From the NCBI GenBank assembly GCA_015233285.1, contig JADFYA010000028.1, positions 1-16,688 of the forward strand: a DNA stretch of 16,688 bases, read 5' to 3'. Each line of letters begins with the position of its first letter. The first letter of the stretch is position 1. This stretch comes from Deltaproteobacteria bacterium. Its GTDB lineage: Bacteria > Desulfobacterota > JADFXK01. The notes under the pieces are model-generated. The model made no database searches. It had not been told where the DNA came from and worked only from the letters and a program-made list of their open reading frames with translations. Made by a program: the position numbers and the translations under genes. Shown in pieces: positions 6,818-13,792 of this stretch.

Positions 6818-7630
6818 TCAGAAGACGTAATCAGCCCATTTGGATAGGTCGACGGCATCGCTCTGCTTCGGTAATTTCAAAATGCTGTGGTAAATTTCTT
6901 CGCAAACAAGTTCGAATCGTTTACCCTTGGCAACAACTGCGATCTTGTTTGCCTCGGAGACATTTGGAAGTGAAACATCGTCAATTAACACGTAGATAAT
7001 CTGAGGTGGTTGTCTACCTTCCTTCTTGGCTGCCATTTCAAGATCAGCCGCAAGCTCACGCTCAAATTCAGGCCAAGGCTTATCGGCAGATTTTTTGGAA
7101 TGGAAGATGAGGATAGTTTCACATTCTTTCATTACGCGCATTATTTCATCACGAATGCGCGCACCTGCAAAAAAATCCCGTTTGTCAAGCTTTGTGCGTA
7201 GTCCCTTCTGATGAAGCCATGCATCCACGGCCAGTACCACATCATCGTTGGCCCATGCATAACAAACGAATATCTGATCACGGCTCCGGTCTTTACCGTG
7301 TAGCTCAGCCTGCGAGACAAACACGGCACCTCCATCAGCGGGATCAACATCGTGCGGAAATACCGTGTTTATATCGTACCTGGCATTGGTTAGAATAGCG
7401 CGGGAAACGTTATTTTTATATGAGGAAAGCGAGGAACCGTTATCATACAGGCGTGCCTTGGAAAGATTAGCGCCACAAAGGTCTGCTCCCGCCAAGTTCA
7501 AATTGAGTAACTTACCTTCGATAGTTTCCCCATGAAGGTCAGGTAGCCAGTCCGGGTTTCTTTCACGGTATTGATTCCATGTAGCTACTCGCCCGTCGCG
7601 GAAAAGCTTGAGGGCCTCTTCGTTTAACAT
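6818..7630 (-). CDS. Pentapeptide-repeat and TIR-domain protein
   Basis: The 270-aa product has two parts. Residues 1-65 contain a WNQYRERNPDWLPDLHG lead-in and A(D/N)Lxx pentapeptides (LNLAGADLCGANLSKARL, 44-61), a short right-handed beta-helix. From about 119 a TIR domain follows: IFVCYAWANDD, GLRTKLDKRDFFAGARI, ETILIFHSKKSADKPW and EFERELA. Glu190, four residues after Trp186, is the likely catalytic glutamate by analogy with NAD+-cleaving bacterial TIRs. Such proteins are commonly NADase effectors of antiphage systems. Whether this one works alone or with its neighbours is unknown. The ATG at 7630 has GGAG about 9 nt upstream. No membrane segment is present. Confidence 0.85.
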   Translation of the reverse strand: MLNEEALKLFRDGRVATWNQYRERNPDWLPDLHGETIEGKLLNLNLAGADLCGANLSKARLYDNGSSLSSYKNNVSRAILTNARYDINTVFPHDVDPADGGAVFVSQAELHGKDRSRDQIFVCYAWANDDVVLAVDAWLHQKGLRTKLDKRDFFAGARIRDEIMRVMKECETILIFHSKKSADKPWPEFERELAADLEMAAKKEGRQPPQIIYVLIDDVSLPNVSEANKIAVVAKGKRFELVCEEIYHSILKLPKQSDAVDLSKWADYVF

Positions 7631-7781
7631 ATGTTATGTCTCCTTGAAGTGTTGTTTGTACACAGATAACCCAACAATATTAATGCACTCTGAACCATCG
7701 TTATGGCTTATAACACCGCAAAAGAGGAGCGTGGCTGCACTCATAGTGATGGGCATTCTATCCTCATCCTTCTCGGCTTCC

Positions 7782-7809
7782 AAATAGTAGATAGCAAATA
7801 CTACTATTT
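7782..7809. repeat. Perfect AT-rich palindrome upstream of the TIR gene
   Basis: AAATAGTAG (7782-7790) and CTACTATTT (7801-7809) are perfect inverted copies separated by 10 nt. The arm centres are 19 nt apart, close to two helical turns, as for a dimeric regulator's operator. There is no flanking T-run and the stem is AT-rich, so a terminator is unlikely. It lies about 150 bp upstream of the TIR start codon. Confidence 0.6.
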
Positions 7810-7879
7810 AACATATTGATTACAATATCATTTATTGAATCTTTTCGCAAGCAATTTTTCTCACATCCCCCAAAACACG

Positions 7880-7918
7880 AAAAGGCGCCGGCCAACCATT
7901 ACGATTGGGGCGCCTTTT
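7880..7918 (-). terminator. Bidirectional intrinsic terminator after the Mo-hydroxylase operon
   Basis: AAAAGGCGCC (7880-7889) is the exact reverse complement of GGCGCCTTTT (7909-7918). An inner CCAA/TTGG stem (7892-7895 with 7905-7908) extends the hairpin. Four A on one side and four T on the other allow termination from both strands. It lies about 155 nt beyond the stop of the Mo-subunit gene and would insulate the TIR gene from that operon. Confidence 0.85.
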
Positions 7919-8074
7919 CATTTAATGCACGTTTATGCGCGGGATTATCCGCGGTTAATTATGGGTATTCCGGATCAAACAGCATGACGGTTGCCGGCTC
8001 TTCTCTGTCATGATTTTATGCTGTCGCTATTCGCCATCCGGCTATCGGTGTATCACTACGTCCGGCACCCGTGA

Positions 8075-10363
8075 TCAAACCTTCCTCAATCCCCCGATGC
8101 CTTCCAAGACTTTTTCCGGGGTGATGGGCAGGTCCTTGAACCGGTATCCGGTGGCCTGGGAGATCGCCTCCGCGATGGCCGGGGCCGTGGGCGAGACCAG
8201 GCCCTCTCCGGCTTCCTTTGCCCCAAAAGGACCTTCCTCTTCAAAGGTCTCGATACAGACTGATTCACCCGGCGGCATGTCCAGCGCCGTGGGCACCTTG
8301 TAATCCAGGAAGGTGGTATTCAGAGTCCGGCCATTGTCCATGACGAACCTTTCGCACAAGGCATAGCCCAGGCCCATCTGAATCGACCCTTCCAACTGCC
8401 CATCCACCGACATGGGGTTGATCACCGTACCGCAGTCATGGGCCGTGTACATCTTCTCCACCTTGACGATCCCGGTCTCCTGATCCACCTGCACCTCCGC
8501 CACCTGGGCCCCGAAGCTGAAGGCCGGAGTGACCAGCCCTTTCCCCCTGGGGACATAGTAGCCCCGGGCGACCAGCGGCTCACCTCGTTTGAACTTCTGG
8601 TGCATATGAACGGCCTGGCCGAAGGTGAGGAACCGGTCCGGCCGGGTCACCGGAAATATCTTGCCGTCTTTAAACCCGATGTCATGGATGACGTTCAGAT
8701 CGAACTTCAAGGACACGATCCCGGCCAGTTCTTTCTTGATCTTGGCCACGGCGTCCCGCACCGCGTTACCGCCCATCAAGGTCACCCGGCTGCCCCAGGT
8801 GCCCAGATCCGACTGGGGAGTAACCGAGGTGTCGGCCACGGTCAGCCGGATATCTTCCATTCGCAAGCCCAATTCCTCGGCCAGGATCTGTTTTAGGGTG
8901 GTGTCCGACCCCTGACCGATATCCGTGGCCGGGGTCAGGAGATGGACCGTCCCGTCCTCAAAGGCCCGGACTTCCGCGGCGGAAAAAGTATAATTAGTGT
9001 TAAACCAGTTAAACACGCCGCCGGAGATGAAGCTGTAGCAACCAATGCCCATCCCCTTGCCGTCCCGGCTCTCGGCGCAGGCCGCCCGCTTTTCCTTCCA
9101 GCCGGATATCTTGGCCACTTCCTGGAGACACTCGATAAACCCGCAGCTAGAGACGGTGGCCACATCAGGAATTTTATCGCCGGAGACCATGGCGTTCTTG
9201 ATTCTGATCTCGATTGGGTCCAGGCCCAGGGCCTCGGCGGCCATGTTCATCTGGGTCTCAGAGGCAAACAGGGCTTGTGGAGCCCCAAAGCCGCGCATGG
9301 CTCCAGCCGGGGGCTTGTTGGTGTAGATATGGTACCCGTTGTAGCGGTAGTTGGGGTAGCGGTAGAGCATGGCCCCAAAGTTGCCGCATAGGAAGGTGGC
9401 GGTGGGGCCCATACTATTGTAGGCGCCGCCGTCCAGGTCGGCCCTGAAGTCCTTGGCGGTAATGGTCCCGTCCTTCTTGAAACCCACCTTGGAATACAGC
9501 TTCATTCCATGCCGCCGCCGGCCATAGGCCAGTTCATCCGTCCGGGACAACCTGAACTTCACCGGTTTCCCCGTCCTCCTGGCCAAAAACGCGGCGCAAA
9601 ATTCCCAGGCCCGAAGCTCCATTTTGCCGCCGAAACCACCGCCCACGGCCGGTTTGATCACCCGGACGTCGTTCTCCCGGAGGCCCAGCGTGGAGGCCAG
9701 CAGACACTGGACAATGTACGGGACTTGCGTGGAGGTCCACAGGGTCACCCGGTCATCGTCATCCGACTGGGCCACACAGGCGCACGGCTCCATGTAAGCA
9801 TGACTAACGGCGTGGACTTCGAAGGTATTTTCTGCGATATAGTCGGCTTCGGCGAATCCTTTGTCCAGATCGCCGTATTCTATCTTCCGGTTGAGGCTGA
9901 TATTGTCCGGTCGGTAATCGTGAATGACCGGGGCGCCCTGGGCCATGGATTCATCCACCGAAAAGCCGGCCGGCAGCTCTTCATATTCAACCTTGATCAG
10001 TTCCAAGGCCTCGCAGGCCAGGTCATTATCGATGGCCGCCACGGCCGCCACTTCATCGCCGATAAACCGGACCTTGTCCACGGCCAGCGGGTATTCATCC
10101 TGGGTTTCCGGGAAAAGACGCCAGTTCCCGAATTTGATTTTAGGCGTGTCTTCGCCGGTAATTACGGCCTTGACTCCGGGCAACGCCGCGGCTTTGGAGG
10201 TATCTATGTGCAGAATCCGGGCATGGGGTAAGGGGCTCCGGAGAATCTGGCCGTACAACATGCCGGGGATCTTTATATCGTCGGCGTAGAGCGCCCGCCC
10301 CGTGGCCTTGGCCGGGCCGTCCACCCGGGGGGTGTTCGTTCCGATAATGGAGTGCTTGCTCAT
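8075..10363 (-). CDS. Xanthine dehydrogenase-family molybdopterin-binding subunit
   Basis: This is the large catalytic subunit (762 aa, normal length) of a cytosolic molybdenum hydroxylase, which hydroxylates or dehydroxylates a substrate at the Mo centre. The N-terminal fold (GTNTPRVDGPAKATGRALYADD) is followed by Mo-cofactor contacts VGGGFGGK (240-247), GAMRGFGAPQ (354-363), TDIGQGSDTT and the FGAKEAGEG loop with the catalytic Glu717. The motif at 354-363 argues against a CO dehydrogenase, which would have the Cys-containing VAYRCSFR loop. The sequence cannot separate aldehyde, purine, nicotinate or aromatic CoA substrates. AAGGA lies about 6 nt before the ATG. It is the last gene of a 2Fe-2S, FAD, Mo operon, separated from the FAD gene by a gene remnant. 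No Mo-cofactor chaperone gene accompanies it. Confidence 0.95.
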   Translation of the reverse strand: MSKHSIIGTNTPRVDGPAKATGRALYADDIKIPGMLYGQILRSPLPHARILHIDTSKAAALPGVKAVITGEDTPKIKFGNWRLFPETQDEYPLAVDKVRFIGDEVAAVAAIDNDLACEALELIKVEYEELPAGFSVDESMAQGAPVIHDYRPDNISLNRKIEYGDLDKGFAEADYIAENTFEVHAVSHAYMEPCACVAQSDDDDRVTLWTSTQVPYIVQCLLASTLGLRENDVRVIKPAVGGGFGGKMELRAWEFCAAFLARRTGKPVKFRLSRTDELAYGRRRHGMKLYSKVGFKKDGTITAKDFRADLDGGAYNSMGPTATFLCGNFGAMLYRYPNYRYNGYHIYTNKPPAGAMRGFGAPQALFASETQMNMAAEALGLDPIEIRIKNAMVSGDKIPDVATVSSCGFIECLQEVAKISGWKEKRAACAESRDGKGMGIGCYSFISGGVFNWFNTNYTFSAAEVRAFEDGTVHLLTPATDIGQGSDTTLKQILAEELGLRMEDIRLTVADTSVTPQSDLGTWGSRVTLMGGNAVRDAVAKIKKELAGIVSLKFDLNVIHDIGFKDGKIFPVTRPDRFLTFGQAVHMHQKFKRGEPLVARGYYVPRGKGLVTPAFSFGAQVAEVQVDQETGIVKVEKMYTAHDCGTVINPMSVDGQLEGSIQMGLGYALCERFVMDNGRTLNTTFLDYKVPTALDMPPGESVCIETFEEEGPFGAKEAGEGLVSPTAPAIAEAISQATGYRFKDLPITPEKVLEGIGGLRKV

Positions 10364-10377
10364 TTCAGTTCCTTAAT

Positions 10378-10566
10378 TTAATCCGCAGATTGCGCCGATT
10401 TGCGCAGATTAGAAAATACAACAGGCTTAAATTCAAGACTCGGTCGGCCAAAATTCAGTAAAAGTCCGCGTTCCAGGTGTGTTGCCTTGAGATAGTTCAA
10501 TAGTTGCGCTTCCTCAAAGCCGGTAATGGTATTGAGCGCTTTTAACTCAAGGATAACTCTCCCGTT
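10378..10566 (-). pseudogene. C-terminal remnant of a GxxExxY protein gene
   Basis: In the gap between the FAD and Mo subunit genes a minus-strand frame reads VILELKALNTITGFEEAQLL, then NYLKAT and GLLLNFGRPSLEFKPVVF, ending RKSAQSAD before a TAA at 10378. This matches the C-terminal half of GxxExxY proteins (PDDEXK_3 type), which end with a V.ELKAL...EAQ.LNYL...G.L.NFG..LE.K pattern. The N-terminal half with the GxxExxY signature is missing: a TGA at 10567-10569 closes the frame upstream, and only about 50 nt remain before the FAD subunit stop. It is therefore a truncated relic inserted in the operon. Confidence 0.75.
10381..10410. repeat. Three degenerate 10-nt CGCAGATT-type repeats
   Basis: The units atccgcagat, tgcgccgatt and tgcgcagatt follow each other without gaps at the 3' end of the GxxExxY remnant. 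I recall that short CGCAGATT-like iterations often accompany GxxExxY genes, so they probably travelled with it. Confidence 0.55.
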
Positions 10567-10573
10567 TCATTTC

Positions 10574-10622
10574 TGCCGCCTAATTATTGAGGCTTTGGAA
10601 CTCAGATCGTTCTGCGGCGGCA
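10574..10622. repeat. 7-bp inverted repeat beside the FAD subunit stop
   Basis: TGCCGCC (10574-10580) and GGCGGCA (10616-10622) are exact inverted copies 35 nt apart, ending directly at the FAD subunit stop codon. No T-run follows on the minus strand. It may mark the junction of inserted DNA or form a hairpin in the operon mRNA. Confidence 0.45.
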
Positions 10623-11507
10623 TTACTTGGCGCACGGAGGTAGAGCTTTCTGGGCGCAGGCATTAATGGCCCGGCGGGTCAGGACGTAGACCATGGTCTT
10701 GCGGTATTCGGCCGTGGTTCTAACGTCGGTGATGGGCCGGGCTTCATCGGCCGCCTGAGCCGCCGCCTGGTTGATCAGATCCGTGGTCAGCTTCTGCCCG
10801 GTCAGCAGGGATTCCGCCTTTCGGGCCCGCATCGGCACCGGAGCCACCGCGCCCAGGACAATCCGGGCCGCTTGACAGACGTCTCCGGCCATGACCAGAT
10901 GCGCCCCGACGCCGACGGCCGCGATATCAACCTTTGAGCGGGGAGATATCTTGAGATAGACCGTGCCCGATCCAGGAGAAGGCGCCGGCACCGTGATCTT
11001 CTCCAGCAGCTCTTCCGGTTCCATCACCGTCTTGCCCGGTCCTTGAAAAAAATCATCTAATTTGACCATTCGCTTACCGCCTAAGCGGGCCAGGGTCACT
11101 TCCGCGTCCAGGGCCATCAGGGCCGGGATATTATCCGCGGACGGGGCGGCGTTACAGAGGTTTCCGGCCACCGTGCCCATATTCCGAACCTGGACTGTGG
11201 CCGTGACTGACGCGGCATGAGCAACTGCGTCATATTTTTCTTTAATCATTGGATGATCCGCCACATCGGCCAGTAAGGCCAGCGGCCCCAAAGTCAGACC
11301 CTTGGTCTGGTCGTATTTGATGTAGTCCAAACCGGGAATGTTCTTGAGCCCGATGACGTATTCCGGCGCGGCCGCGCCCAGAGACATCTTGATCAACAGG
11401 TCCGTGCCTCCGGCCATCACCCTGACTTTGCCCTTATACTGAGCCAGCATGGCGCAGGCCTCTTCCCAAGTTTTGGGGGCGAGGTATTTGAATTTTGGTA
11501 ACGGCAC
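10623..11507 (-). CDS. FAD-binding subunit of the molybdenum hydroxylase (CoxM type)
   Basis: The 294-aa middle subunit carries FAD and passes electrons between the iron-sulfur clusters and the outside acceptor. The two flavin-binding loops are visible: MAGGTDLL (31-38) and GTVAGNLCNAAPSAD (111-125). The CO-dehydrogenase flavoprotein C-terminal domain follows (ARIVLGAVAPVPMRA, then TTAEYR near the end). The 4Fe-4S cysteine insertion typical of 4-hydroxybenzoyl-CoA reductase HcrB is absent. The start is GTG at 11507, with a GGGGGAAG purine run upstream, 25 nt after the 2Fe-2S gene. It shares the operon with the genes on both sides. Confidence 0.95.
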   Translation of the reverse strand: MPLPKFKYLAPKTWEEACAMLAQYKGKVRVMAGGTDLLIKMSLGAAAPEYVIGLKNIPGLDYIKYDQTKGLTLGPLALLADVADHPMIKEKYDAVAHAASVTATVQVRNMGTVAGNLCNAAPSADNIPALMALDAEVTLARLGGKRMVKLDDFFQGPGKTVMEPEELLEKITVPAPSPGSGTVYLKISPRSKVDIAAVGVGAHLVMAGDVCQAARIVLGAVAPVPMRARKAESLLTGQKLTTDLINQAAAQAADEARPITDVRTTAEYRKTMVYVLTRRAINACAQKALPPCAK

Positions 11508-11532
11508 TTCTTCCCCCTTCCGGCTGAAATAA

Positions 11533-12009
11533 TTAGTCCTGATTCATCTGGTGAGCTGCTTTTTCGATGGCCTCGACAATCTTGTTGTAACCGGTGCAGC
11601 GGCAGAGATTGCCGGACAGGCCGGCCCGAATGTCCGGTTCATCGGGATTAGGGTTCTTATCGAGCAAAACCTTGGCCGACATGATCATCCCAGGGGTGCA
11701 AAACCCACACTGAATGGCGCCGTAGGTCACAAACGCCTCCTGGATGGGATGCATTTCTTCTCCCGAGGGGGCCAATCCTTCGATGGTCATGATGTCCTTA
11801 CCGTCGGCCTCCACGGCCAGGGTCAGACAGGAGCTGACGTTCCGGCCATTCATGATCACCGTGCAGGCCCCACAATCCCCCGTCCCGCAACCGAATTTTG
11901 TCCCGGTGAAGGCCAGGTCTTCCCGCAGGACCTCATTCAAGGTGCGATGGGGGGCCACGGCCAGCTCATAATCATCACCATTAACCTTGAGATGGATTAA
12001 GTGCTTCAA
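11533..12009 (-). CDS. 2Fe-2S subunit of the molybdenum hydroxylase (CoxS type)
   Basis: This 158-aa small subunit binds two 2Fe-2S clusters that link the Mo site to FAD. The plant-type ferredoxin domain has Cys41, Cys46, Cys49 (GCGTGDCGAC) and Cys61. The helical second domain has Cys101 and Cys104 (QCGFCTPGM) and Cys136 and Cys138 (GNLCRCTGY). All eight ligands are present. The start is a TTG at 12009 with AAGGAG upstream at about 9 nt spacing. This is the first gene of the operon, so the promoter should lie between 12010 and 12070, though no convincing boxes stand out. The protein lacks a twin-arginine signal, so the enzyme is probably cytoplasmic. Confidence 0.96.
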   Translation of the reverse strand: MKHLIHLKVNGDDYELAVAPHRTLNEVLREDLAFTGTKFGCGTGDCGACTVIMNGRNVSSCLTLAVEADGKDIMTIEGLAPSGEEMHPIQEAFVTYGAIQCGFCTPGMIMSAKVLLDKNPNPDEPDIRAGLSGNLCRCTGYNKIVEAIEKAAHQMNQD

Positions 12010-12069
12010 TGGGGTCTTCTCCTTTTCTTATATTCACAGACAGAGCGACACGAATAACAACTAAAAATA

Positions 12070-12130
12070 AAGAGGACACCGAAGGTCTCTATTCGACTAT
12101 ATTTAGCCTTTAAACCCTCAGCGTCCTCTT
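12070..12130 (-). terminator. Probable terminator of the NTF2-like exported protein gene
   Basis: AAGAGGAC (12070-12077) and GTCCTCTT (12123-12130) are perfect inverted copies 45 nt apart. On the minus strand the hairpin is followed by TTTATTTTTAG. It lies about 65 nt after the stop at 12196 and upstream of the Mo-hydroxylase operon. The long loop makes it a weaker case than the other terminators here. Confidence 0.55.
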
Positions 12131-12195
12131 GTTTATGCTTTTAAATTCGGTCGGCCTAGGCCTAATCAACCGACATATTTTGAAAACTCGCCAGA

Positions 12196-13518
12196 TTACT
12201 GTTTGGCCGGAGCCGACATGGGTGCCGCGGCCGGGGCATCTTTGGCTGGAGCCGGCATCGTCGGACCTGAAGACGGGGACCCCGGCATCGTCTGACTTGA
12301 AGACGGCGCGCCTGGAGTGATTTCCATTCCCGGAACTGAAGGCCGCTTCACTGGAGAGATTTGCATCCCCGGGCCTGCCGGCATAGCTCCTGGAGTAGAC
12401 ATTTGCATCCCCGGACCAGGACTCTTAGGAGCATCGCTCCCCGGCATTGGAGAAGCCGGAGCCTGCCCCTTCTGGGGGCCTTCCCCCGGAATACCTTTGA
12501 TCTGGGGAAGTAAGAGAGGCGCTGAAGGTGGAGTAGCCACAACTGGAGGTTGCGAGACGTCGCCGCCCGGGACACCCGCAGGCATAGGCATCTTGGGTGG
12601 AGCTCCCATGGGTGGAGCCGGCTTAGCTACGGTGTCCTTGGTCGGATCCGGCATCGCCACGCCTTTGTTGGCATCGTCTATGGTCGGATCATGGTCGGCG
12701 AACAATCCTATATACAAGATATGATACCATTTACCTTGGGTCTTTTCCCATGTATCCGCCATAATCACCTGGTTTGGTATAGGTTTGCCCATTCCATAAA
12801 TGAGGCTTTTGATTTCAACCTTGACCAATGCCCGGTTGGGCTCGTTTAACTTCTTTTCTGCAGACAGCACTTTAATGGATCTGTATTCTATACCCGTCCC
12901 GCTAGACGGCAAGTAACCTTGAAGTTTAAATTTGGCACGGAACTTCGGATGCTCCATGTCGTAAGCCTGCTTGTTATCCCCTTCCTTCCTGAGCGCCCAG
13001 TATTTCCTGGCCCTGCCCAGGAGTTCTTTCTCATCCTTGGCCGGGAGCTTACCGCCCGAGGGGACTTTCTTGACGGTTTGCTCTTTTGGAAAAACATATG
13101 GTTCAGGTAAGACGCTAAGAGGCTTCGGCTTCAGGGTATCATTCAATCTGGTGGGCCCTGTGGTCCCGGCATTGTCCGAATCGCCGAGCGCCGGGGGATT
13201 CTCTTTGCCCTTTGGCGTAACCGGTGCGGCCGGTTTCTCGGCCGGGGAATTGTTCGTCGTAGGTTTAGTATCTTTCGCAGGCGGGTTCACTTCTACCTTA
13301 GCCGGTGACTCCGCCGATTTGGTCGGTGTCACGACCGCTGGGGTCTTAACGTCTGTTCCAATCGGGACATTGGCCGGCGAAACGGCTTTGTTGGAATCTG
13401 GAGCGGCGGCCGGTGTGGCGCTCTCGGCTGCATAGCACCGGGCAGAGTTGATGGATAGACTCAGGCAGAGCAAACTAGTCACAGCCAGCAGGCTAATGCC
13501 TAACCTGAAAATCTTCAT
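12196..13518 (-). CDS. Exported protein with NTF2-like core and Pro/Met-rich tail
   Basis: The 440-aa product has a Sec signal peptide (MKIFRLGISLLAV..., likely cleavage after Ala30 in CYA-AES). A low-complexity Pro/Ala/Lys/Thr-rich segment follows to about residue 145, then a globular core near 155-280. That core starts ELLGRARKYWALRKEGDNKQAYD and ends WYHILYIGLF, resembling an NTF2/SnoaL-like small-molecule or protein-binding fold. The last 150 residues are Pro/Gly/Met/Ser-rich with repeated PGMQ(I/M) and TMPG phrases. No lipobox is present: the signal cysteine is preceded by Leu-Leu. AGGAGG lies just before the ATG and a good promoter further upstream. The gene probably forms its own transcript. 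Location is periplasmic or surface; function is unknown. Confidence 0.85.
   Translation of the reverse strand: MKIFRLGISLLAVTSLLCLSLSINSARCYAAESATPAAAPDSNKAVSPANVPIGTDVKTPAVVTPTKSAESPAKVEVNPPAKDTKPTTNNSPAEKPAAPVTPKGKENPPALGDSDNAGTTGPTRLNDTLKPKPLSVLPEPYVFPKEQTVKKVPSGGKLPAKDEKELLGRARKYWALRKEGDNKQAYDMEHPKFRAKFKLQGYLPSSGTGIEYRSIKVLSAEKKLNEPNRALVKVEIKSLIYGMGKPIPNQVIMADTWEKTQGKWYHILYIGLFADHDPTIDDANKGVAMPDPTKDTVAKPAPPMGAPPKMPMPAGVPGGDVSQPPVVATPPSAPLLLPQIKGIPGEGPQKGQAPASPMPGSDAPKSPGPGMQMSTPGAMPAGPGMQISPVKRPSVPGMEITPGAPSSSQTMPGSPSSGPTMPAPAKDAPAAAPMSAPAKQ
12252..12414. repeat. Imperfect tandem DNA repeats in the C-terminal tail
   Basis: A 25-nt unit beginning CCGGCATCGTC and ending TGAAGACGG occurs at 12252-12276 and 12282-12306 with few differences. 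A second unit, CTGGAG...ATTTGCATCCCCGG, occurs three times near 12312, 12351 and 12390. They encode the repeated TMPGSPSSGP and PGMQ/PGME phrases of the exported protein. Such units can change copy number by slippage. Confidence 0.7.
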
Positions 13519-13587
13519 GGTTCCTCCTAAACATTTATGGTAAACAAGAGTGATCGAATCGATCTTGATTCAAAAGAAAGCTATTCT

Positions 13588-13616
13588 GAAATACACAAGA
13601 AAGGAACTTTTGTCAA
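13588..13616 (-). promoter_or_regulatory. Sigma70-type promoter of the exported protein gene
   Basis: On the minus strand a perfect TTGACA (13611-13616) is followed after 17 nt by TATTTC (13588-13593). The expected start near 13581 gives a leader of about 63 nt before the ATG at 13518. Confidence 0.55.
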
Positions 13617-13685
13617 GCCGGGTAATGCTTAAGTAAATGTAATCACATAGAATACTACTAATTAAGTCTCGTCAATGACATAGTC

Positions 13686-13733
13686 TCGGGTAGCACCACC
13701 CTAAACAGAGGCCGAACTAGGTTACACACCCGA
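13686..13733 (-). other. Possible structured RNA segment between the polymerase gene and the next promoter
   Basis: TCGGGT (13686-13691) and ACCCGA (13728-13733) form a closing stem. Within it CCTA/TAGG can pair as an inner stem and GGGT/ACCC offers an alternative hairpin. This non-coding stretch follows the O-antigen polymerase-like gene and precedes the promoter at 13588-13616. No known riboswitch consensus was recognised. A CCCTGA/TCAGGG repeat at 13770-13798 overlaps the polymerase stop and may help end that transcript. Confidence 0.3.
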
Positions 13734-13792
13734 AGTTGCCTGCCACAGTTATAAAACGTCGCGATACATCCCTGAGTAATAACTATTAGTTG

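Larger units (their letters stand above)
7631..8074. other. Intergenic stretch between the TIR gene and the Mo-hydroxylase operon
   Basis: These 444 bp carry no convincing gene. They hold the upstream region of the TIR gene, a perfect 9-bp palindrome at 7782-7809 and a strong bidirectional terminator hairpin at 7880-7918. The stretch marks the boundary between the AT-richer accessory block and the GC-richer Mo-hydroxylase operon. Confidence 0.6.

Noticed and set aside
8438..10231. Long plus-strand open frames (for example 8438-8896, 8942-9391, 9509-10231) opposite the Mo subunit gene
   Set aside because: They are antisense shadows of a GC-rich conserved gene; their products are Pro/Gly/Arg-rich without motifs, and the opposite strand encodes an intact enzyme.
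10623..12009. Assignment of the operon as 4-hydroxybenzoyl-CoA reductase or CO dehydrogenase
   Set aside because: The FAD subunit lacks the HcrB 4Fe-4S insertion and the Mo subunit lacks the CO dehydrogenase cysteine loop, so no gene symbols from those systems are used.
13400..13518. Lipoprotein signal (lipobox) in the exported protein, suggested by nearby lspA and lgt
   Set aside because: The cysteine in the signal region is preceded by Leu-Leu, not a small residue; the sequence fits signal peptidase I cleavage after CYA.
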